From: Galerina marginata
Lineage: Eukaryota; Basidiomycota; Agaricomycetes; Agaricales; Galerinaceae
Reading direction: 5' to 3'
Assembly (NCBI GenBank): GCA_023014335.1
Contig: JAECYW010000025.1
Span: 434,001 to 498,000, forward strand
Length of the DNA: 64,000 nt
Part shown: positions 55,101 to 64,000 of the stretch, piece by piece
How positions within the stretch are numbered: position 1 is the first letter of the stretch
How the letters are laid out: every line of letters begins with the position of its first letter
Program-made: the position numbers and the translations under genes
The notes under the pieces: generated by a model
Seen by the model: only the letters and a program-made list of their open reading frames with translations
What the model was told of the DNA's origin: nothing
Database searches by the model: none

Positions 55101-56479
55101 CTTGTGAGTTGTGTGGGCTTTTTTTTGCTTGATTTCAATTGCTGACATTACCTGCTTGAAATTCTATCCAGAACGTGAGTTGTGTGAGCTTTTTTTGCTT
55201 GATTTCAATTGCTGACATTATCTGCATGAAATTCCATCCAGCTTGTGAGTTGTGTGACCCTTTTTTGCTTGATTTCAATTGCTGACATTATCTGCATGAA
55301 ATTCCATCCAGCTTGTGAGTTGTGTGACCCTTTTTTGCTTGATTTCAATTGCTGACATTACCTGCTTGAAATTCTATCCAGGACGTGAGTTGTGTGAGCT
55401 TTTTTTGCTTGATTTCAATTGCTGACATTACCTGCATGCAATTCCATCCAGGCTGTGAGTTGTGTGAGCTTTTTTTGCTTGATTTCAATTGCTTACATTA
55501 TCTGCATGAAATTCCATCCAGCTTGTGAGTTGTGTGGGCTTTTTTTGCTTGATTTCAATTACTGACATTACCTGCTTGAAATTCTATCCAGGCTGTGAGT
55601 TGTGTGGGCTTCTTTTGCTTGATTTCAATTGCTGACATTACCTGCTTGAAATTCTATCCAGAACGTGAGTTGTGTGAGCTTTTTTTGCTTGATTTCAATT
55701 GCTGACATTATCTGCATGAAATTCCATCAAGCTTGTGAGTTGTGTGACCCTTTTTTGCTTGATTTCAATTGCTGACATTACCTGCATAAAATTACATCCA
55801 GGGCGTGAGTTGTGTGAGCTTTTTTTGCTTGATTTCAATTGCTGACATTACCTGCATAAATATCAATCCAGAAAGTGAGTTATGTAAATTTTTTAAAAAA
55901 ATATGATCCTTAATATTCCTTTATATGTCTTCTAGCTTGTAGCTACTCTACTACACTAGTTTTGTCCCATAACCTCAACACACTTGAATTTTACAGGCAC
56001 ATAATATTCAAGATATTCTTACTCCTCAATTCAATGTAAGATTTTTTAATTTCCCACTTTTATTATATTAATTTCCGTTATATAGAAACCATCCTTAAAA
56101 GCTTTTATTGGTGTGTTTGCAAACATCCATTTTTCTATTGGCTTTTGTTTTTATTCTAGACTCTTTAGCCATTCTTATCTGTCTTGGACATTCCTTTTGG
56201 CTTGTTCAGCAAGGCTTCAGTTTTATCCCAGCTTTCACTCAAGCCTGGGCCATTTATCTGAAAACCAAGGATGAACAACTCGATCAACAACTATATAAGC
56301 ACTTCAAATTGACAGAAAGCAATGACTGGTTTACTGTTAAAATTAAACCATCTGAAGGTGAATGTGCCAAAGTTAAGAAGATAGTCATTGACAACCTTCT
56401 TTGTAAGTCTGGTCCTTGTCTTTTTTTTCCCTGTGTGGATAATATATTTCCTTTAGCTTTTCCTCAACCCATTATTTAA
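52117..56479 (+). CDS. G-domain GTPase containing a one-codon micro-exon array (GTPase 2)
   Basis: The ATG at 52117 begins MADDRRQTTKEPKG. Exons that join in phase: 52117-52458, 52512-52529, 52587-52759, 52817-52886, 52931-53120, 53173-53323 and 53374-53497. The putative 3-nt exons follow, then 55997-56035 (13 codons), 56086-56110 and 56160-56479. Motifs: RILVIGRANAGKTTLLKR (G1), FIFHDSCGFEAGGEEEF (G3) and IAIFMKFDVL at G4, where Met replaces the usual Thr of TKxD. The middle exon carries QQNNLEVCIEYAVNE and the next NTSSWFKHCYDM. The tail has a hydrophobic span (SLAILICLGHSFW). The exon 4 donor is a weak GTCTGG, and the final intron is optional; both versions end at the same TAA. The family is that of GTPase 1 and the function is unknown. 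The 3' half lies in CpG-poor DNA, so the gene may be methylated or silenced. Confidence 0.68.
53604..55938 (+). other. Run of about 34 putative 3-nt micro-exons
   Basis: Between the phase-0 donor at 53498 and the phase-0 exon at 55997, every unit has the form acceptor AG, three bases, donor GTRAGT/GTRGGT/GTAACT. Diverged 5' units: GAT 53604-53606, TAT 53663-53665, AGG 53774-53776. Regular units start at 53840 and recur every 70 bp to 54960, then at 55031, 55101 and 55172, and every 70 bp to 55872. A diverged 3' unit, CTT, is at 55936-55938. Codon counts: CTT 7, TAT 5, GCT 5, GAT 3, GGC 2, GAC 2, AAC 2, TTT 2, and one each of AGG, ACT, ACA, ATT, GGT and AAA. No stop codons occur. Introns in the regular part are 67-68 nt with TTGCTGAC-type branch points about 26 nt before the acceptor. 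Splicing is inferred, not shown. Confidence 0.55.
53807..55894 (+). repeat. 70-bp tandem minisatellite, about 30 copies
   Basis: The unit runs through TTTCAATTGCTGACATTATC, TGCATGAAATTCCATCCAG, three variable bases, GTGAGTTGTGTG and a pyrimidine-rich CTTTCTTTGCTTGA. Two units are 71 bp through an extra T. Copies are highly alike, with higher-order similarity: units 1-2 resemble 7-8, and pairs near 55100-55740 recur. The array lies inside GTPase 2. The only CpG dinucleotides in it fall where a micro-exon ending in C meets the GTGAGT donor. Confidence 0.95.
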
Positions 56480-56829
56480 TATTGAAATCTGTATCTTGGC
56501 TATATTTCTTGTGTAAATCCTGAAGGAATAATGATATTAGTGTTTTGAAGTCCTATCCAGTCTGTTTTTTTGCCATTTTTGGTGGAGACCAAGACCTGAA
56601 CCAGTCCACATAATTTATAACCAACTGGGACTGGTCTACATTGGTTTCTTTGCAGCTTTGGTCCAGTCTTACTTCTAACTGGTCTTGCACTGGTTAAAAC
56701 TGGTTTTAGACACAGAAAACTTGATATTTTGTTAGGAAAATTTGTAGATATTATATTTACCTTTAAAACAAGCCCAAGGATGTTGAATTTCATTGGGAAT
56801 TGACACTTCTCAGCTAGTGATAGTCTTCA
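56480..56829. repeat. 3' flank with CTGGTC-rich low complexity
   Basis: 56570-56710 contains repeated words around GGACTGGTC/ACTGGTTAAAAC, a degenerate low-complexity tract often seen between repeats in basidiomycete genomes. No gene was seen. Confidence 0.45.
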
Positions 56830-57510
56830 AGTTGATGACATACAGATAAACACAACCAAACAAAAGAGACATGAGACATGGTGTGGGTAGGAAGATGATG
56901 GATGGGCTTGTGCAGAGATAACATAAATGTGAGACAGAAGCAAAGAGTCTACTGGAAAAAAAGAAAACAAATTGAGGAGTGGAGAATAGAGAACACAGAT
57001 GAGATGAGATTGTGAGATGCTGAGACATGATGAGATGAGGGTAAGATATGAGAAAATAAAAGGAAAATATAGACAAGACATGCCCAGGTCAACTTATATA
57101 ACATCACTGGGTATAGGTATGCAACAGCAGAGCCAAAAAAAAAAAATTGTACAGACAAGAGAAGAGAAGAAAAGCAACCAGAAGAAGGTATAGGGATAAC
57201 AATGAGGGGCATGGGCATAGGGTTGGTCCTACTCAATGAGTCAATGGGTTGAGTCAACAGCGAAGAGCAAGTGAGCAATAAAGTGTCTCAAGTCTCAAGG
57301 TCAGAGCAAACAGCCCCAACAGTCTAGCTGAGTTTTGTAAAACATAAACATAAACTCAATTTTTGATTCTGTGGCATTGATAACGATGGCAGAGAAGCAA
57401 TAGTGACGTAAAGGTATGGCATCATCATTTGCCTTGATCGTGCAAGCTTGTCACTGACTGGCATGATGGGTAAGGCCACTCATGAGTGTGTCATTAGGTG
57501 GAAGCACAAG
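56830..57510 (-). repeat. Duplicated block, copy C, CpG-depleted
   Basis: Aligns by eye with 40500-41250 (copy A). Most positions that are CG in copies A and B are TG or CA here, for example the tract at 57215-57300 compared with 40890-40980. That is the mark of methylated-cytosine deamination or a RIP-like process. Confidence 0.7.
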
Positions 57511-57768
57511 AAGGATAGCTGGAAGTGCTTGCCATGCCAGTGCTTTCCTTGTTGACATTGGCGACATTGTCATGCATGGACTTTGTTTTGAATAAAGTCC
57601 CATCAAGCTTGCACAAAGTCTGATCCAGTTGTTAAGAAGATTTCGGACAAGTCGTACACGCTGCCTTAGAGACAAGGCAATGATAAGCGCCCTATCAAAT
57701 TCGATGCAGCATGCCCATTAAAATCGACAAATCAACATCACAAGAAGCTGTCCGATCCTGACAGGAAG

Positions 57769-58821
57769 TGTCACGACAGGCTTAATTTCAGACTCGACGA
57801 TGCGACATCTGGACATCTAATCCTCCATTCATACATCCAAGCGCTTATTCACTGTAATATGCGCCCACACACTCCTTATTAGTCATGTCATTAAATTCTT
57901 CTCGGCGCTTACTGATCCTACAGTGTGCTTATTCATCTTTTGTATTACTAATCACCCAATTTGCTTACTGATCGGTCTCGGCACTTATTGATCCTTTCAT
58001 TTTTATTACCAATCAGCCTCGGCACTTACTGATCTTCTCAGATTTTATTACCAATCAGTCTCGGCGCTTATTGATCCACTCTTTTGCTTACCAATTTCTT
58101 ACAAATCCACTTACCAATTGCCCTTGGCGCTTATTCACTCCTTACCAATTGTATTATTCAGCCAGTATTTTCATGTAAAGTTGCTTACATAGTACTGTAT
58201 CTGGAAAGGTATAAAAGGGAGCCAAAATTCTGAGCAGAGGAGAGCATCTAGATTATCCAGCCCCATTATCCAGATCACCCTCTTCTATTCAGCTCAGTTT
58301 GCTAGTAGATCCAGATATTTCCAGAGTGGAATAGTCTGCTAGCCAGCTTATTATTTCAAATCCCCTTGACCTTGCCAAGTGCGTTGCTTGCAAATTCAAG
58401 GCATATACCCATTTACCACTTATTATTTTGCTGTCCGCTATCTTCGACGTCCTGCAAGAGCCAGTGAGTCATTATTGCTGCCAGTAAATTTTATCATCTG
58501 CGTTTTCTTTTCAATTTCGACATTGCTTCAGCTGCGCACGCACTGAGCATTTTTATTCTACTGACAATCATTGCCCCTGTCTTTGAGACTATTATCTGAA
58601 ATCTACATTGAGCTACATTTAGTTCTAATTTCATATAGAATTATATTAGCTTGACCAGTAACTGCAGAGATTATTTTCGCTATTCAGCTACTCTCCGCAC
58701 TTACAAATTTATCACTTGAACAAACAAACTAGCATTGCTAACGAAACCACTCGCACAAACTGGAATAGGCCAAAGCATAACCTTTCGCTGAAACCCAGGT
58801 AAACCAAAGTTTATGTCGACA
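57769..58821 (+). repeat. Putative left LTR of a second retrotransposon
   Basis: It starts TGTCACGACAGG and may end TGTCGACA at 58821. A TATAAAAG box lies at 58210-58217. 57890-58140 contains degenerate copies of a roughly 50-bp unit (GGCRCTTAYTGATC with CCAATCAG). A TGG-starting primer-binding-like stretch follows at 58826, and Gag starts at 58850. The right LTR would lie outside the window, so the end points are inferred from position only. Confidence 0.5.
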
Positions 58822-58849
58822 TAACTGGAGCCCACCGCGAGGGGTTTCA

Positions 58850-61800
58850 ATGCAACAAAGTTTGTTTATGAGTCTTCTTGACGATAGTAATTCAGACGAA
58901 GAGACTCAAGTTCGACCAATTTTTCCCAATTCAACTCCTAGCGAGTTAGTCCAACCATCTCCAACATCAGAACAGTCTAGTGAACATCCTCCAGACAACT
59001 ACCGCCTATTACCTGTACCTGAATCTGTCCGCAGAAGTCAAGACAATATGTCTTCATTCAGCGGAAATCTCAATCCTCCAGGATACTCAGCACCTCCCCT
59101 ACCCAGCTCACCTACTGCATTTGCACCCCAACCCAGTTCATCATCTATACTTGATCCGCTGCCTCATAACCCTGAAGCTCCGACAAATGCAGTACACAAT
59201 GCGCCTGCACCAAGCCAGCCACACATTCCCATTTATTACCAGCAACCTAACCCTTCCAATAATCCACCAATCCTTCCTCCTCCGGTACCTCCATCGGCAG
59301 GTTTAGGAATAGCTAGTATGCCTATGCCAGGATCGCACAAAGCTCCAAAGAAATTCAAAGGAAGCTATTCTGCGATCAGATCATTTCTTAATCACCTTGA
59401 TCGGTTATATGCTCAATGTCAAATCACCCAAGGTTTTGACAAGGTCAATGCAATATTAGACTATTGTTCTCAACCTGTCCACTCATTTATTCAGACCACC
59501 ACTGAGTATTCTTCAAATGATTGGATTGGGCTTAAGGACAGACTTCTTGTTGCCTTTGATGCAGAGCGAGATGACCCAATATATACCATCGCGGACGTAA
59601 TTGATTTTGTCCGCAACAGCCACCGAAAGCCTATCAAGAGCCTAGCCAAGTGGCGTAAATATGAACGAAAGTTCCAAACAATTGCAGGAAGTGTAAAGAA
59701 GAAAGGTCGATTAGCGGATAGAGAATACTGTGGGTATTTCTGGACTGGAATGCCCACTGACCTCAAAGAAGCCTTAAAACCCATGCTGCTAATCGAACAT
59801 CGCCAACATGATGTGAGCAAACCCTACTCAATCAAGGAAATCAGCGTGGTAGCAGAGAAGTATTTCAAAAGAGACAGATTTAGCGATTTACTTCCTGGAA
59901 TTATGGGATGGGATCAAGACTCCGACAGCTCGGACTCAGACTCTGAATCAGACGATGAAAGCTCAGACTCTGAATCCGAAGCAGAACGTCGGCACCATCA
60001 GAAGAAGAAGAAGAGCCGAAAGATTAAAGAAGCCAAGACACACCGCAAGACTCATCCAAAGCCTGAAAAGCAAGGTATGGAAGTATTGCGAAGTGAGATG
60101 GATGGACTAGTAGACCAAATCAACAAGTTGACATTGCTTAATACTGCTCAGCCCCTTCAACCGACAGCTGGAAATCAACCAGCATACCTAGCTAATATGG
60201 CAACAAAAGCACTGCCCCAGGCAGTCCCGCAGTCATATATGAGCTTCCAAGATAACAATACTCAGCAACAAGGCACGTCGCAGCCCTACACATTTTACTC
60301 CAATAATATGGTACCACCAGGTGCTCCTTCAATGCCACCCCAGGGTTATCCTTCTTATCCGAATAATGCAGTAAATCCATCGCCAAATATTCCGCAGCCT
60401 TACAGGACCTATCCGAATAATATTCCTTTACCGCAGAATCAATTTGGCGGATTCCCTCAACTTTGAGATAATAAATGCTTTGGATGTTTTGATCCTAATC
60501 ATTACTTGAGTAATTGCCCAAGAATGCATGAACTCTTCCAACAAGGCATTGTGGAGTATGATCCAGTGACCAAGAAATACTGTATGAAGAAGACCCGCGA
60601 AGTCATAAATAGGAGCCCAAGAGAGACAATGTATGAGGCGGCCTTGCGACTTAACAGTGTGATGCCCCCAGCGCAACCGCAGAATGCTAATTATGTCACC
60701 TTTGCTCCGGAGGAAGGTCAAGAAGACACAGGAACACTAGAAGATAGCATTCAGCAATATTATGCCTCACAACTTAGCAATGAAACGGAGAGCGACTCAG
60801 ATGACTCGGACGATGATGGCCCATACTGGAAGTATGCTTTACATGCTGAAAAACAGCGACGCTACTACCAGCCCTCTAGTGATTATTATGACTCAGAAAG
60901 TGAAGATGAGAATTATGCGGAAGCTTATCCAGCAACTCGGTCAATGACCAAACACACTTCAGAAGCTAGGGAACGAGCAAACAAGCTTCCGTCAAAGCCA
61001 CCTAAAATGGTCTTTGATGGAGTTTATCCACCTCGGCGACCACGCGGTCCACCCAAGCGTAAGCTGGAACCTGCACCTACGCCAGAAATTCCACAGCAGA
61101 CCCCTCCTCCTCCTGTGTCACAGCAAGAAATTCCTCCACCCCCAATTTCAGCAGCACCGCAAGTAGTCTCACAGGCTCCCAAATCATCAAGGCAAGCAGT
61201 ACCAATCCCCGCCCCAAGCCGACAAATACCAAATCAGAAACCACTTGATACTTGACGCTTACGAATAAATCAGGATATGCCAATGGATGTCGACAAGGAG
61301 CCGACACCTGCTCGGATATCTAGGACACTACCAAAAGACATACCCCCGCACATGCCAGCAAGCAAAGAAAATGCAGGGCGAGGTCTTGCTCGACAGTCCG
61401 AAATTTCTAGGGAAATAGACACACGTGAAGTAGTCAAGGAAATTCTGGATACACAAATTACGATTCCAATCCGTAAAATCATAGGATCATCAAGGGAGAT
61501 TGCCACAGACCTCCAAGACATTTTGAAATTCAAGAATAGTAAACCGCCATCAGCATTGACCAGTATCAGTCTGACACCCTTGCCAATAGTCGCAAGTGCA
61601 GAGCCCAGTCCTGATCGAAGACCTCTACCTGGAGGTAGATTGATCTGCATAAACCTCCAACATGGCGATAAATCTGTAAAAGCAATTATCGACACTGGGT
61701 CAGAGTTAAGCCTAGTCAGATGCGGAGTAGCAGACCGCCTTCAGTTACCTGTCGATGTCACACGACATACCCTTGTCAATGACGCAAATGGAGGACAAAG

Positions 61801-63871
61801 CAAATTGACTGGACTTGCGGAAAGAGTCAGACTGCAGTGCGGACGAATAACTACAATTGGCGATATCTGGGTAGGTGGAGAAAACTTACTGTTTGACTTG
61901 CTATTGGGACGTCCATGGCAACAAGAAAATTTAGTCTCCATCGACAAACAGCCTAGTGGAAGTTTCATAGTATTTAAAGACCCGACGACTGGTAAATCGC
62001 GCTTCAAAATATACGTAGGAGAAGAAACTTGTGCCTCTCAGGCAACAAACCACCATTTCTTAGAGAAAGGACGGCCCACCGGTATCCAATCTTATGCATT
62101 AGTCTCGGAAGAACCACCCGAAATTAATTCTCTAATTTTTGAAGCTTCAATAACTGATGAAGAGCTCAAAATTCAAGAGCTGGACAATATTGAAGCATTA
62201 AAAATAGCCATTTCCGAGTCTTTTAATTTCTCAGAAGTCCAGACAGTGCCCAGAACCGCCCAGGAAAGCAAAATTACATTGGCTAGAACACCCTCGAACA
62301 CTCCCGCGTCAACTCAGGAAATTAACAAAAATATACTCATAGACTCCTGGCCCTTCAATATGGATCAGTCAGCACCCCAAGGTGATCCGTCAGCATTATC
62401 AAGTGATCCGACCACAAGATCAACTGATCCGTCAGCCAAATTAAGAAGACCGATCACAGGATTGTCTGATCCGTCAGCCAAATCCAAGGATCAGTCACCA
62501 GACTGGGAAGGGACGCCACTTTCCGAGCAAATTAAGGGATTCTTACCGAATTCGGATGACAATAAACCTCCGGAAATAAGCCCCGAAGACCACGAGGCTA
62601 CTGAAACAAATGGGGACGACAGCGAGAATGATAAAGAGAATATTCCGCCTGTCAAATCTAAATTTAGCACCCTGAATTTGTCAGCAACAGGCGCCGGAGG
62701 CGGTCTGGAAGTGCTCAAAAAAGCGGCGGAAAAGATGAAAGACAACGAAAAAGAAATTAATAAAATATTAACAGAGCGAAATAAAAGGCCAGGAAGGAAA
62801 AGAGAGCCCCTCGGCACTCTGTTCCCTCGCAAACTAGCCTTGCAAGACAATTTGAGAGCTTCCAGAATGCCCAATCCCACTTCCAATGAGCGGCTTGTCT
62901 TTTCGAGCCCTCTAGAACCGCTATACCCGGCTGCCATGACAATCTCATCAAGTCAAGCACGCATCCTGTCACTTGATAGGAACCCGCAAGACCCCACAGA
63001 CATGGCGGCATTCCTTGACTTCCCAGGTGCAGTAATCACATATTACCGCGACAGTGAATTTATGACCGCAGAAGCGAATGTCCACGGATGTGCACACTAT
63101 CACGCTGAAGACCCTCGGCTTCCCGATATAGCCAAGCAACAGTTCATCAGCGATGACGAAGACGACGGCAGTGAGCTTGGACCCGAAGACGGCGCTCCCG
63201 CGGCATCTCACGCGCAGCCACCTGTCAATGAGCTTGACGTCTTGGCTGCGGTCGTGGCCTCCGAATCCGAACGTCCCACGTCAAAGTCCGGTAGCACCAC
63301 TGTGGAGTCCGAGAATGCCAACGCAGCTCGACTTTCTCCTCCCTCCGTCACTGTCCTCCCCTCTCAGTACTTTTGTATCCCCTCCGTCGAGCGATACCTC
63401 CCTGAGGCCAAGGGCAATGCGACCGCCCGACACTTCGCGTTAGGCTGCGAAGACGAGACGCCACCACCACGCATCTATGCGACGCTCGGAAACCTCGCCA
63501 GCATCAACCCACCGCTACCTCTCATTCCGATTTGGGAGTGGATTGCCGGCCAGCAGCTGCTAAACGACGTCGCCCCCGTCCAGCCCATCAACTTGCTGAA
63601 AGAACCGCACTTTCACTACTTCAGCCTGACGGAACGCCACGTCCTCATCGCCGCCTACAACTACTTCGACCGCGGACTCAAGATTCCCGCCTCCGTTGTA
63701 CCTAGGACGCTGCTAGTCGGAGGACACGTCGAGGGACATATTTTGGATAAAGTCAACTGGTGTCGGTGGGTTTGTATTCGTCTCCCACTCCTCAAAAATC
63801 TGTTCTGGTTTGCCGCTAGGTTGTGGCCTCACACTGTCTTTGGGCGTTTCCGCGGCCTCGAACCGACGTGA
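58850..63871 (+). pseudogene. Retrotransposon Gag-protease frame with two TGA stops
   Basis: One reading frame of about 1,673 codons starts at the ATG at 58850 (MQQSLFMSLLDDSNSDEE) and ends at the TGA at 63869-63871. It is interrupted by TGA at 60464-60466 and 61253-61255. Order: Pro/Ser-rich N-terminus; Gag core (AKWRKYERKFQTIAGSVKKKG); acidic/basic stretch; CCHC knuckle CFGCFDPNHYLSNC just after the first stop; Pro-rich linker; retropepsin with IIDTGSELSLVRCG (DTGS, Asp at about 61691) and DLLLGRPWQQ; then an acidic region and a C-terminal folded part (HFHYFSLTERHVLIAAYNYFDRG). Both stops sit where CGA (Arg) would fit, consistent with CpG decay. Alternatively, recoding could produce Gag alone and longer products. 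No reverse transcriptase lies within the window. Confidence 0.72.
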
Positions 63872-64000
63872 CCAAGCGCCGCCACTCCCGACAATCTTCG
63901 AAAGCACTACCTGGACCTACCCCCCAACCGACGAAACGACTTCAACATCTTCCCAGATGCCCCGGATCGAGTCCAGGAGAAGGCGAATCCTGTAGGCAAT
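63872..64000 (+). other. Window end, probable continuation of the retroelement
   Basis: Open and CpG-rich. One frame reads DLPPNRRNDFNIFPDAPD, which looks coding and may be the next exon or frame of the element. It is cut by the window edge. Confidence 0.3.

Noticed and set aside
53807..55894. Array as a CRISPR locus (short conserved units at regular spacing)
   Set aside because: The variable part is only three bases, the unit is 70 bp, the setting is a fungal nuclear gene with introns, and no cas genes are present.
53807..55894. Array as a coding repeat read straight through
   Set aside because: 70 bp is not a multiple of three and each pass changes frame. Two of the three frames of the unit contain TGA, so no long frame exists.

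Overview
The window is nuclear DNA of a filamentous basidiomycete, most likely an Agaricomycete. Genes are broken by many short introns (about 45-70 nt, GT...AG, CTRAC-like branch points). The gene content also fits that group: an F-box-like protein, an alpha-type protein kinase, a GH28 pectinase, orphan G-domain GTPases, a chromodomain Ty3 retrotransposon and an integrase-type TIR transposon. Exon structures were read by eye, so splice sites are inferences unless stated.

1-22.7 kb is mostly ordinary host sequence: a single-pass membrane protein (1326-2649), a MAU2/SCC4-like cohesin loader (minus, 4109-6629), a von Willebrand A protein (7459-9816), an unknown secreted-looking or lectin-like gene (9998-10849), an F-box-like gene with an in-frame TAG (12624-14351), a PLP aminotransferase (minus, 14804-16418), an RWD-domain protein (minus, 16603-17535), a GH28 polygalacturonase (minus, 17853-20206) and a small orphan (minus, 21745-22269).

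22.7-38.5 kb holds two young mobile elements. The first is an intact 5.8-kb Ty3/gypsy chromovirus (22756-28551) with apparently identical 174-bp LTRs, a GATTT target duplication and a Tf1-like self-priming signal. It sits between the TATA box and the ATG of the host gene at 28568. The second is an 8,589-bp TIR element (29911-38499) with perfect 321-bp inverted repeats and a 6-bp AAAGGT target duplication. It carries an rve-type integrase/transposase, an alpha-type protein kinase and an unknown protein.

38.5-47.2 kb is a decayed duplicated zone: a TA-flanked mariner-like MITE, two diverged copies of a 1.3-kb block around a broken low-complexity gene, and a dead GH28 fragment.

47.8-56.5 kb carries two related G-domain GTPase genes. 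The second (52117-56479) contains the most unusual structure in the window. About 30 tandem 70-bp units, plus older diverged units on both sides, each look like one complete short intron. Each unit leaves exactly three variable bases between an acceptor AG and a donor GT. If spliced, this is a run of about 34 consecutive one-codon, phase-0 micro-exons.

56.5-64 kb is repeat-rich: a CpG-depleted third copy of the duplicated block, then the 5' part of a second retrotransposon (putative LTR plus a Gag-protease frame with two TGA stops) that runs to the window edge.
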